Origin: Auanema rhodensis
Lineage: Eukaryota > Nematoda > Chromadorea > Rhabditida > Rhabditidae
DNA: 64,000 bases
Assembly: GCA_964057225.1 (NCBI GenBank)
Contig: OZ059900.1
Span: forward strand, 6,272,501-6,336,500
Direction: 5' to 3'
The notes beneath the pieces are model-generated. The model did not search any database and was not told the origin of the DNA. It saw only the letters and a program-made list of their open reading frames with translations. This document shows, one piece after another, positions 11,543-23,300 of this stretch. Each line of letters begins with the position of its first letter. Positions within the stretch are counted from its first letter, which is position 1. Made by a program: the position numbers and the translations under genes.

Positions 11543-11992
11543 TTAATCATCGTAGATATGAAGATAATTATCCTGGGGAGATTTCATCACATCACCAGCG
11601 AAAATTTGTGAAAAGCGTAGTGTACGATAACCTTTTTCAATGTCTACTGTATCATATTTTTCATAATCATCATGATCGAAAGGCAACAATGATGGCATTG
11701 TTGTATCTAGTTCTGAAAGCTCTGTCTGATGTTTCTGAAATTAAATTCAATTATATGACCACAAGCAGATAGTATAATATACCGGTGTTTTAATTTCTTC
11801 ATCTTCATTATATTTTGAAGAATCTTTATAAATAGCTATATACATGAACAAAATGATTGTAATCAATCCTAGAGCAATGCAAAGTCCAAGTACAAACCAC
11901 GGCCAATAAAAAGTAATGCTGCTAACTAAAAGTCACAGTCATCTTATCGTATAAAATTGTACGAATTACTCACATATATCTTGGGAATTCAT
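11543..11992 (-). CDS. Small single-pass membrane protein, 117 aa
   Basis: Three exons (11974-11992, 11783-11925, 11543-11734) join in frame; ATG 11992, TAA 11543. A short N-terminus (MNSQDIFSSI) is followed by a hydrophobic helix at about residues 11-36 (from FYWPWFVLGLCIALG into ILFMYIAIY), then a basic-flanked, acidic cytoplasmic-type tail of about 80 residues rich in D/E/Y, ending HIYDD. No cleavable signal peptide is evident; the helix could act as a signal anchor. Tyrosines in acidic context (DDYEKYD) could be phosphorylation or sorting sites. No family recognised. Frame and splice continuity are clean, so the gene is likely real. Confidence 0.7.
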
Positions 11993-12642
11993 ATTATATA
12001 CTGAAAATATACTAATGGCAATAAAACAATGCTCTCAATATGTGAAACTCTGTCTTTATATACCAAGTATCTGTCGGCGCGTAAATTGTTGTATCTACCA
12101 ATTGATCTAGAGATCACTTGATACACTAGGTTATCTTACTACTCCTGAAAACAAAAAACTACTGTATTTTACAAATAAAAATAATACGTGAAATTATAAA
12201 TGTGTGTTTCATGGCAATTGTGGTGTTGGAATAATACGAAAACATTATTGATTTTTTACATACAATAATTTTTGCTTAACTCAATTTTCTTCAAGTACTT
12301 GAGTCAAGATAATAACATGGTCTGATATATCTAAATAAAGAAAATAAACATTATATTCTTTGAAGAAAGTCTGCATATGGATTCACAAAACAGTAGTATT
12401 AGTATGACATGACCATAATAATTCTGACAGTTTATAAGTGACTTATATGAAAATATCTTCATATATTTGGCTTTTCTTTGGGTATATATACAGTAAAGAA
12501 ATTATTTCATTCAATTCATTCAATGATCATGACCAGAAAGGAGTCTTTTTGCACTTCTTCAGACTCTTGTTCTGTTTTGCAGATCACTTCTCATCTGATT
12601 TATACATTCTACTTTAATAAACTTGTATATGAATACACATAA
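11993..12642. other. Intergenic; nothing recognised
   Basis: AT-rich sequence between the membrane-protein gene (minus) and the outer edge of the left palindrome arm at 12643. It should contain the promoter of the 11543-11992 gene on the minus strand. No exon seen. Confidence 0.5.
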
Positions 12643-12952
12643 TTTTTGAATGTTGGGAATACTCATTTCATTCCACCTGATAGATGTGAAGGTCGAACAG
12701 AAATGATCAACTTCATTAAGCGCTGGCGTCAATATGCTATAATGACAGCCATGTTGAAACTACGTAAATGGTTTGTTGGAATATATATATTCATGAACCA
12801 GAGAAACAACCTTTTTTCAGGCGTTACGATGTTAAACCTGATGACAATGTTCTTCGCTTTTTCCGTAAATTTGAAGAACATTTGCCCGAAGATGAAGTGT
12901 GGGATCTTTCTCACAAAATCAAGCCAGCAACAGCCCGTAGACAATACTGAAA
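12643..12952 (+). pseudogene. 3' fragment of the C3G gene (inverted partial copy)
   Basis: Contains most of the penultimate C3G exon (12643-12770), the last intron (12771-12820) and the last exon (12821-12950, stop TGA at 12948-12950), identical to 17077-17384. It starts in mid-exon with no upstream REM or CDC25 core, so it cannot encode a functional exchange factor. Retention of the intron shows a DNA-level duplication, not retroposition. The nearest upstream sequence (11993-12642) offers no exon to complete it. Confidence 0.9.
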
Positions 12953-13750
12953 CTAATGATCTCTTCTTTTTCTCAATTAGATTTCTTCTGTGATACATAA
13001 CTCAACAACCAGCATAGTTCTGTTCAATGATTCAACAGTCTAATTTCTAGTCTCATAACCGCATATTTTCTCTTTTCTATACTTAGAATGCTTCTTTAAG
13101 ATGCTTTATCATGAAATAAAAAATCCTATTTGATAGATTATGTGCTGCTTCTCTACTATATTTATTATATTTGTAAAATTTTGTAATTGTGTGCTGTGTG
13201 TGTGCGTGTGTGTGTGTGTGTGTGTGGTACATTAGAATTCTGTACATCTTTATATTTTCTAATATATTTATACTAAATATATCTATAGATTAGACTTTTT
13301 TATTTATTAAATAAACTTTTTTCTTCTTCTATCATGTTATTTTAATATTAATTATAAAATTATATTGGTATAAGCATCAACGGAAATGAAAATGAAATGA
13401 ATGGCAGATTTGAGCCGATAAATGCAAATGAAATCCCAAAAAATGAATGAATTGTGTTCATTTAGTTTTGTCTGGTGAAAAATGAGTTTATTAGCTGTAT
13501 GGGCGTAGTAATTCTAATTTACTCTTTTGTTTTTCTTTGTCCTTTTTCATAGCTTCTTCTAGCGTACACTTTTATTTCAAATTTTGATATTTAAGGTGAA
13601 CCATGTAGTCATGGACACGGTTCAACATTTGCAATATGATTCCTACCTTATTCTGTTTAATCCACTAGTCTTTTACTCTTTCATATAATATACATCTTCA
13701 TCAAAATACTATTATTTATTTTAATTTTTCCAATCATTTTCTTCTCGAGT
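12643..13750 (+). repeat. Left arm of a 1.1-kb inverted duplication
   Basis: This 1,108-bp arm pairs with the reverse complement of 16277-17384; paired coordinates always sum to 30027, so there are no indels. In every stretch compared, including the ORFs, a 21-nt GT/CA run and both ends, the arms are identical. Identity stops abruptly at both edges. Carries the 3' end of C3G plus its 3' flank. Confidence 0.95.
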
Positions 13751-14035
13751 GATAAAGAGTTGCGCTTCTTACTTAAGTTCAATTTTTCAATATGAAAAAT
13801 TTTGTGAATCTATATCTATATCATCTGTAACTATATTTTAACCACTATTTATGTTTTTCCAGTCAAATTATATCATATCATATCTTTTCTTATTAGTATA
13901 AATGCAAAACGGCTCATATCACAGAAGTCTCACTTTCAAAAGTGCATTTTTTCGCCGATATATAAGGGATTTGTTAACATATTCATTTTTTTTTCATTAA
14001 GACTTATTGGTATTCTGCTTTCTTCAAGCAGTCAA
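13751..14035. promoter_or_regulatory. Upstream region of the left CxxC gene
   Basis: Sequence between the inner arm edge and ATG 14036. It contains a TATATAAGG motif near 13960, a possible TATA element about 75 bp upstream of the start. It shows no similarity to the equivalent region on the other arm (15933-16276). Confidence 0.3.
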
Positions 14036-14427
14036 ATGAATAATCCAAGCGCTCTTCTTGGATATTCTCGGTGCTCTTTGTGCCATAGTGTAGGTGTTTC
14101 TATCTTCAATCTTGCGTATCAAATGTTTTGATGAAACTTCAATATATTATATTTCAGACTGCTCATCTAATTCCAACCTGTACTGCTTTTCCATCTGGAG
14201 TTTCTCGCATTTTGAGATTAGCTGAATTGGAATGCTGTTTCGTTTGCTTTGCTCCTCTGGCTTGGCACCGTGATACTTACTGCTCTGCTGTCAATCTCTT
14301 CCACTGTTGTTATTGTTTGGCTAGAAACTGGAACTGTTACCATAACATATGTGTTTGTCCATTCCTCAATGAAGGTAGCTATCGTCCATCGGTTTTCATA
14401 CAACATTTCCAGCCAAACAGGCAATAA
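14036..14427 (+). CDS. CxxC-module protein A, 107 aa, palindrome spacer
   Basis: Two exons (14036-14089, 14158-14427) with a 68-nt intron ending ATTTCAG; stop TAA. Cysteines run CSLC, then a single C, then CFVC-x19-CCYC and a late CVC. The stretch FPSGVSRILRLAELECCFVC matches FPTGEERMIRLAELDSCFIC in the mirror gene at 15535-15932; the splice site lies at the same place, directly after the first CxxC plus two residues. The CxxC-x19-CxxC spacing is shared with the 8651-9693 gene. No signal peptide or membrane segment. Probably zinc-binding; family and role unknown. It lies downstream of, and in the same orientation as, the C3G fragment on this arm. Confidence 0.75.
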
Positions 14428-15534
14428 GAGAAATGTAAACTGATCTGTAATTCTTCAATGTATTCTTCATATTTAACGTATGAAAGATAAAATTTTTCAA
14501 ATTTAATAACTATTTGTTTCTAATATTCTAATACTTATCTCAGTATCTAATTGTCTTCCAATTGTAATTATGTTTTCACCTACTGTATAGCCGTTCATTA
14601 ATTTTTAGATCATTATAACTGAATTCATATCACATATTTGAATATTTTGAATAGATCATTGAATTTAAGTAGGATTAACATATATTTAATTGTTATGGTT
14701 AGGGGGAAAATAATAAATTATTCTCTTTCAAGAATTATCGTTTAACTCTGATTAAAAGTCATCTCATATTTCTATACAAATGGCTTATCTGCTCTAAAAC
14801 AAAACGATTAAGAGCAATAGAGCCGATAATTTGTATCCAAAATCTGATGATTAGGTTGATGCTAACATGTTACAATATAGAGATGTGTTTTCTAACTGTA
14901 TCGCTATAAATCTGTTATAAATATTCATCGAAATAGTTCAAATCATACAGTATACTGTTTCAGCATTGGCTACTTCAAAAACAAATTTCAGTTTAGTATT
15001 TTCAAAAAAAAATAGATGTCACTGCGAGCTATTTATATCAATTGAAACCACATCAAATTGAATTCGTACTTTGAAAGTTTATATTTTTCAATGAAATTAT
15101 TAAAAAATGTTTTGCAATCATGAAAACTATCAAAATACTTCCAAAACCAATTTTTTTTGTAATTGAAAAAAATATAATTTAACTTTTCCTGAATCATTGA
15201 ATTCCAAACTTTTTCCTCACATCCCGGATGAAGTAGAAGTTTAATTTCCTTCCTTTATCTATACCAATGATGGATGAATAGTGAGTATGATTGGAACTAT
15301 GTTATTCACTTCTATTATCACTTAATTCAAGTTGATATAACTATTATGTTGTACTGACAATAGCAGGAATTAACTAAAAAAGTTTTCTTATCTTTCTATT
15401 TTCGTACATAACATGTGTTCTCCAATATTCAGTAATATTTAATTATTCTCAAATAGCGATACAACTTGAAACAAGAGAGCTATAAAATTATATACATATA
15501 TACAATAAAACACAAAAACTAAATAATACATATA
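14428..15534. other. Palindrome centre, no gene seen
   Basis: About 1.1 kb of AT-rich sequence between the 3' ends of the two convergent CxxC genes. It has poly-A/T runs and no open frame worth calling. No pairing between its two halves was seen, so symmetry is limited to the genes and the outer arms. Confidence 0.55.
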
Positions 15535-15932
15535 TCATTGAACGGGACATCTTGCACCTGGTGGAGTAGTGGGACGGACAAAATTATCATGAACAACAAA
15601 TGGACAAACAAAACTATGATGCCTGAAATTCAAATTCCTTGTAATACAGTAGTTACAATAGAATATTTCAATAGCGTCGCAAACGCTGCCTAAGCTATGT
15701 TGAGTATTTGGTCGAAAACATATAAAACAAGAATCCAATTCAGCCAATCGTATCATTCGTTCTTCACCAGTGGGAAACGTTGTGCATCGTCCAAGAAAAT
15801 GAAAAGGCTTAATCATAACGTTCCAACATGAATTAGACAGAATTATGTACTCACACTACTACATAAGTAACATCGTGGACGACAAACAGTACGTGTTTCA
15901 GTACGAAGAGTAAGAGCTGGTTTCGCTGACAT
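15535..15932 (-). CDS. CxxC-module protein B, 116 aa, mirror paralogue of A
   Basis: Exons 15855-15932 and 15535-15807 (intron 47 nt, unusual ATTAAG acceptor); ATG 15932, stop TGA. Cysteines: CYLC at the end of exon 1, then GRCTTF, CFIC-x20-CNYC and a late C before PF. Roughly 40% of residues match protein A across the core, with the intron in the same position, so the two are true paralogues. The N-terminus differs (basic, RTETRTVCRPR). It lies downstream of C3G on the same strand. Directly upstream of the ATG is TTTCAG-CTTGAG, which could be a 5' UTR or trans-splice acceptor. Function unknown. Confidence 0.75.
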
Positions 15933-16276
15933 CTCAAGCTGAAACAGTAAATAGCTTAAACACTAAGCTGAGCAACCAGTAATTTACAAACAGTTGTTTG
16001 TTGAAATTGGTTACTGCTAAGGGGGTAGATACAATTTTCATGCAGCTGACATTAAAAGGATGAACGGGTTAAAATCTTGAGGCGGAGTCAAACGATGTAT
16101 GAGGTGGTTAGTAGATTGTGACTGAATGATGTAGTAAGGATGGAAATGAACATGTACATTTGAGAAGAATAGCAAAAATCATGAAAAAACATAGGAAAAG
16201 GTATAATATGCCATATGAATAATGTAATTGTTGGCTATCATATTGACAGATGTTCTCATGAAGAAAACATAATATT
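15933..16276. promoter_or_regulatory. Upstream region of the right CxxC gene
   Basis: Between ATG 15932 (minus) and the inner edge of the right arm. A TTTCAG acceptor-like site lies just before the start codon. No named element, and no similarity to 13751-14035. Confidence 0.3.
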
Positions 16277-17384
16277 ACTCGAGAAGAAAATGATTGGAAA
16301 AATTAAAATAAATAATAGTATTTTGATGAAGATGTATATTATATGAAAGAGTAAAAGACTAGTGGATTAAACAGAATAAGGTAGGAATCATATTGCAAAT
16401 GTTGAACCGTGTCCATGACTACATGGTTCACCTTAAATATCAAAATTTGAAATAAAAGTGTACGCTAGAAGAAGCTATGAAAAAGGACAAAGAAAAACAA
16501 AAGAGTAAATTAGAATTACTACGCCCATACAGCTAATAAACTCATTTTTCACCAGACAAAACTAAATGAACACAATTCATTCATTTTTTGGGATTTCATT
16601 TGCATTTATCGGCTCAAATCTGCCATTCATTTCATTTTCATTTCCGTTGATGCTTATACCAATATAATTTTATAATTAATATTAAAATAACATGATAGAA
16701 GAAGAAAAAAGTTTATTTAATAAATAAAAAAGTCTAATCTATAGATATATTTAGTATAAATATATTAGAAAATATAAAGATGTACAGAATTCTAATGTAC
16801 CACACACACACACACACACACGCACACACACAGCACACAATTACAAAATTTTACAAATATAATAAATATAGTAGAGAAGCAGCACATAATCTATCAAATA
16901 GGATTTTTTATTTCATGATAAAGCATCTTAAAGAAGCATTCTAAGTATAGAAAAGAGAAAATATGCGGTTATGAGACTAGAAATTAGACTGTTGAATCAT
17001 TGAACAGAACTATGCTGGTTGTTGAGTTATGTATCACAGAAGAAATCTAATTGAGAAAAAGAAGAGATCATTAGTTTCAGTATTGTCTACGGGCTGTTGC
17101 TGGCTTGATTTTGTGAGAAAGATCCCACACTTCATCTTCGGGCAAATGTTCTTCAAATTTACGGAAAAAGCGAAGAACATTGTCATCAGGTTTAACATCG
17201 TAACGCCTGAAAAAAGGTTGTTTCTCTGGTTCATGAATATATATATTCCAACAAACCATTTACGTAGTTTCAACATGGCTGTCATTATAGCATATTGACG
17301 CCAGCGCTTAATGAAGTTGATCATTTCTGTTCGACCTTCACATCTATCAGGTGGAATGAAATGAGTATTCCCAACATTCAAAAA
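16277..17384 (-). repeat. Right arm of the 1.1-kb inverted duplication (native C3G 3' end)
   Basis: Mirror of 12643-13750. This copy is continuous with the rest of the C3G gene, so it is the source or the functional copy. The inner edge is at ACTCGAG (16277-16283); the outer edge lies within exon 21 of C3G. Confidence 0.95.
16905..16915 (-). terminator. Likely C3G polyadenylation signal (AATAAA)
   Basis: On the minus strand AAATAAAA lies about 165 nt after the C3G stop, the first good AATAAA downstream. The inverted copy carries it on the plus strand near 13115. Confidence 0.4.
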
Positions 17385-20300
17385 AGTTAAATCTTGAAGA
17401 ACGATCCCCCTTAAATAAAAATCTTGCTAAAATATTGTTGCAACTTTTTTACATGTAAGGAACAGATGGAGGAGGTGCTTTTGCTAAAACCTCCCGATAT
17501 TTTTTGTACGATCCTGCGGTATCCATGATCTCAACTTGCTCCTAAATGTCTGGATATTTTGAAAAATTGTAAGCAACTTCTCCTACTTGTAGATTAGAAT
17601 TGATATTGTTGGCCCATTCCAAACGTGACAATGGACTTGAAGATAGAGCGGATAAAACAGCAAACAATGAACTGAAGTTTCCCAACTTCAGTAAATGCTT
17701 AAAATTTAGTTAGATATTCATTAAATAGACAACCCGTGATTCACAAACCTTCGAAATGCGTAAGAACTTTGTGAACAATTTTTCGCGTTCTTTTTGATTT
17801 GCAGCTAAGATTATAATTGTTCGAATCCAAAAGGAAAACTGGAAAACTTTCTTATAAATTTAATAAGTTATTTATCGCATACTTTATTAAAATGAGCTGT
17901 AAACGCTGTGATGTTCGGGCAGCGCTCAGGTTTTTGCTCCTCGGACCAAACGATCAACTCGGCAATCTCGATGCGTTGGAATAGTTGCGAATCAATAAGT
18001 GTCAATTGACTGGCAAAAACGGATGATTTGATGTCATAAATTGTTTGTTCGCGTTTTAATTGAAAGAAACCCGGAGGCTTAGGTCCAGGATACAGCGAAA
18101 GCTTCGGAGCTTCTTTCTCTCTCCATTTATCCATTATTTTCATTCTAATTGTTATTATGTATTATATGCATATATGAAATATACCGTATACCTCAAAAGG
18201 CGAGCTATGATTGATTTTTCATCTATGATGAGTTGACAAACAAGTTCAGAAATCATATCCAGCATGTGGGAGTCCACCTCCAATACTGACATTTCGTCAA
18301 CAACTCGGATTATCATGCCAGCAGTGTGATTAGCAGCTACCTGGTAAGGTTGCTTCTTAATAAGAACCAATTTAGCATATCTGTAATTACACGCGCTTGT
18401 TAATCTCAACATATTGGATATCTGTGATACATACCTTATAGACAATCTATTCATCAGTTCAGCAACAGTTATAAAAGTTCTGTAAGTTGAAAAGAAAGCT
18501 TCTCTGAATAGCAACGGAGCAGCACTTTGGCAAGCGTACGCAATAAGTCCATCTACTGGACCACCGTGTACCTGAAAGCAACGTTTTCTTAAAATTTTTT
18601 GAACCCATTATTTTAGTACTTCCAAAACATCATTTGCATCTCGTTGACGAAAAGAGAGATAGTCAGTAGCATCAAGACAGCACAATGCTTCTTCGTCTGG
18701 TAAGCTCAAAGGTTCCATATCCATAGTTAAAAACTAAGTTGAATGTTTGTATCTAGATATATATTCATCAAATACCTGTGGTTTTTTTGCTGAACACCAC
18801 TTTTTAGGTTGTGTAACAATTCCAGATTTTGTACTGATTAGTATGTCGGATAAATGTCCAAACAAAGGTTGGATATTCAAGCCCGCTGTAAATAGTTGTT
18901 CAAAAACATAGAATAATCATTATTATTCTTCTTTCTAGGAGGATAACAAACAATTATTACCTCCAGAAAATTCAAAATGAAGCTTTTTGCGGTATTCTTC
19001 TTCGTGATAGCTTAATATATTATTTTAAGAAAGAATTTCTCAACGTTCCAGTTTCGGATGTGAAGAAACTTACTTTAAGTTATCACTCAGTCTTAAATAG
19101 GAGAATAATGTACTTCCACACAAGTAGTCCTCGTCGTTATCAGTTTTGAACTGGAAGTTCTAAGAACGGAAAAATAAATTAAAGTGTGAGAAAATTTGAT
19201 GCATGTGATTTTCTTCATGAAAGAGATTATCTTTTCTTTTTTTTATGGAAATGATCTGGATAAAAAGAAATTTAAAAGGATGAAAGAGCAATCGTCGTGA
19301 CTATTCAAAAGGTTTTGAAATATGAAATTGAAAGAGGAAGAATATCGTATACTATTATCTCTTATTATTCCTTTTTTATTGAACCTATAATAGCTTATCA
19401 TAGATTTTGATTCTCATAGTTTATGCTCATTTATCTAGGGAAAATGAAAGTTTATTTCATTTTTTATCCGTATGACTAAATGAATAGCGATTTATTATAT
19501 TATATACATTATTATATTTGTATTTATCCTTTTACATATTTTAAGCTGAAAATGTATAGAATAAGTTAACTTCAATTGAATTGAACGTTACTAATCAGCA
19601 CTGATTAGGCTTCAATAAGAGCGGCAAAAGTTGGCTTATCGACAGCCAACTTGTTTAAATTCCTCATTTGTACTCCCAAGGTTTGATAATCAAAATTTCG
19701 AAAAAAATAATTTTTCATCTGTTTCTGTAGAAAAAAGTTCTTTTGTTTCGATATCTTGACATGTTTTAACAAAAGTATCTAGTCTTTATACTTTTTTCTG
19801 ACAGGAGGGGTTGTAATTAGATAATGGCTTTCTATATCTTTTCTATTTATTTCTTGTTGAAGCGCCAAATTTGCATGTATTTCTACAGTCAACGTAGAAA
19901 TGTTCGAAAATATTAAGGAAATATATTTATCTTTACATTAAGAATATATAAGATATACAAACATAAAAAGAGATAAAAAAGTCTTTCATGAAAGATAGAA
20001 GAAATCTGAAAGAGTTATTCTGCTCAATCAGGCCTTTTCTACCATGACAACCCGCCCATTCATTAAATTTCATCAACGCGGAATTGGATAATGTTTATGG
20101 GATGTAAGTGTATAATGAGTAAAAAATGCTCGTTTTTTAGAGATACTAGAGAGAAGAAATGGTTATGAAGTAGAAATGCGGATGTTGAAATGAGATATTA
20201 GAGCTGGAGATCTTGGTAAGCTCTTTTAGGAGCAATGATGTTATTGGTTTTCTTACACAGAACAATCATGATAGATTGTTTTAAAGCTAAGTAACAGCTA

Positions 20301-23300
20301 ATATAATTCACTAATATAGAGTACGGAACTAGAACACAGCTATAGGGCTTTATCTTTCACGCAGAGTTTACATCTTGACAGATACAAGTTATGAAAGAAA
20401 TAAAATAACTATGCCCCTAGACGTCGAATGACAGAAAAGTGTTCTAAATGCATATGATGTCACTAAACTCAATTAGGAGTTTAAGTGTAGAATGCTAGAT
20501 TGCTGTACAACAATTTAGCCGATCACGTAAGAAGTCAAATGTTAAAAGTTTTTTCGAGCCTTTTTGCATACGATAGAATAATAAAGCCTTCTTTTTGCAA
20601 AAACAGATCATTTCCATATAGGCAAAGTATTGTTTAAACAGTTATACATACCTGAATATTTTCTGTTGCATGTCGACTGGGTGCAGTACTATGTCCTAAA
20701 GCCAAGTTTTCTGATTTTACAATACTTTTTTCTTCATAAGTACCACTTCCTTTACGATCCAACAATTGCCCAGCCTATGTACATATGTCAGCCAAATTCT
20801 TTTTTAGTATTCATATAAGTTCATGATATTCTTAGTTATTTTTGAAACTATTCAAAATTTATCAATAACAATTTTTCAGTTTGTTAGCTGTTCGTATTTT
20901 TAAATTTTGAGGCTTTTTCAGCAATTTAATTTTTTATATCTAATTGTTCGATAATCAAACAAGACAATTAAGCTGCCGTTAATATATATCTATAATGAAC
21001 TCAATTAGACTATTATCTGTGTTAAGTCATTAAGACAGAGATTTTGTTAAAGAAAAGCTTTTAAACGCCTCTGTAATGCTTTCATTTCTATAATATAATA
21101 TAATCATTTGCAAAATGGTTTCAAAAGCTTAAAAAATGAAAATTCAAACAATTACAATAGCCAAATGTATATTTAAACCAAATTTTGTGTCAGAAAATTT
21201 TTATATCGCAATGAAATGCTCTTCTGATATAAATAATGTATGTTATAATAAAAAGAAATATGTTCGAAAATCTTTTCTTGAACTGTTTGAAAACATTTTG
21301 TTCTCAAGTTTGATTTAACAAACTTTTCTAGAGATCTATTAAAGTGTTAAATGAAAAATGCTTTTTTTCTCTTATTTTAAGCAATCTGCCATTTCTCATT
21401 TCCATTTATTCACATGAGGTAGACCACCTTTTAGATATTTACCACAATGCAATTTGCAGTACATCAATCCTGAGTATTGAGGATGTATTTAAATTCGTTT
21501 TCTCTCGTTCTGTGCTTCAAGCATGTTTAATTCACTTTCTCACCGAAAATAGAATTCGGTTCTTTACTCATTAAGTGGAATTGCTTGCTCCATATAAAAA
21601 AAAAGATTTAAATCTTCTTGAAAGAAAGATAGCTGATGCATGCATGATCGCCTGGATAAATAATTGAGGGAGTACAAAATAGAAATTCGTTTTTAAGGAA
21701 AGATGCAAGTAATTCCAACGGTTCATTGCAGAAATATATATGTTATATGTTCTATTTATATTTATCTATGAATAACATAATACGTACCTGATACGTGTCA
21801 ATCATATTAGCCTTTAATTCTGATAAATCAGTTTTAGTAGCAGCTTGTTCATGAAGAATGCGACCGTTTTTCTCCTTTTTTTGAGTTACTGATTGCATAA
21901 CTTCGCTAGTTTTCTCAAGCGTGCGCTGCTTGGTAGATTGACCTAGATAAGATTTAAAATAAAATGAAATATACAGATGTTTAATGTTGACAAGCATACC
22001 TGGTGATATAGATGATTCAATCGGACCTATAGCGCCAAACACTGGTTTCGAAAACTTTCTGAATGTTTAATATTTTGTTTCACAGTTCTATCGGGGATGT
22101 CGATACCTCTTGAACGCTGGTAGAGAAAATGGTGATTCTGTTTCTTCGTCATCTTCATCTTGATCAAAGAATGATGTTCCATCTGTGAACTTTTTCATAG
22201 TTGGAGTTTGACCGCCACCACGAGTCGATCTAGTAACCTGTAATTATGAAAAAGTATGAAACGTTTAAACGACACTTCAAAAATAAGTAAGTTTGATATA
22301 CATATGTGTATATCAATATGCTTCTGAGTGAAAAAAGTAAACTTCTATTCTTTTATGAATCGAAGAAATAGGATGTAAAACTTCTTGATATAAATCAAAT
22401 TTTACTTAAAGCTAAGTTACATATGAATGAACAACTTTATAAATATATGTTGAGAGAACACAAAGCTTTTTTCTTATTGCTTATAACCTAAAGCGCTATG
22501 TAAGATCAAAAATAATTTGGTGACTATCAAAAGATAGATAAGCATAACTATCAGAAGATTAACTCAATACAACAAATAGAAGTTCGCGTAGAAAATAATT
22601 TTAAGTAACTTATCTCTTTTTTTCAATGTATATTTGATTTTAACATGTTAATATTAAAAACTCACATGGCATCTGCTCTGCGAGACACTTGTTGTTGTAG
22701 TTTTTTTAGTTCGCACCTCGCGTCCATCATCAGTACGTTTGACTTCTTCTTCGACCATCTGTGAAAAATCACAAATGATGAGAAAGAAAAATTTGAATGC
22801 TAACCTTTTCTCCATGTTTTTCAGCAGTTTCCTCTTTCTTCTCTTCCATTGTTACATCATCGTCATCCGTATCTTCCTCTAACTTTGGAAACTGAGGAGC
22901 AAATTTTTCAATAGGTCTGAATTTACATCAATGGTATATCCAATACTAACATAATCATACCTGATTCTTAATTTTTCAACTAAATTCTCAATTGTGACAT
23001 CATCCGGTTGTGTTTTAGTACCGGAAAAGCCTAGAAAATCCATATCTGGTTGACAAACATTTGGAAGAAACTCAGGGGGATTGTTCGATTTTGATAAAGC
23101 ATTACGTAAAGGAGACGATGCAAGTGTCTGAAACAAAATCAACCATGTATAAACTATAGATAAAGTATATTAAATATAATAAATATATTAAATACATTTG
23201 AATCTGATGATTTACCTCTCGTAGTTCAATAATTGTGTCAACAATTTCTTTCAGAGACGAACTCTTGGAATCAATCAATAGTCGACTTGTAGTTTTAATT

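Noticed and set aside
12646-12993. 115-codon open frame through the C3G intron (and mirror at 17034-17381)
   Set aside because: It reads through the 50-nt last intron; splicing GTTTGTTGG...TTTTCAG restores the C3G C-terminus in the correct frame.
12729-12998. 89-codon open frame antisense to the C3G fragment (and its mirror at 17029-17298)
   Set aside because: It is the reverse-strand shadow of the last C3G exons and intron; the sense frame has clear homology.
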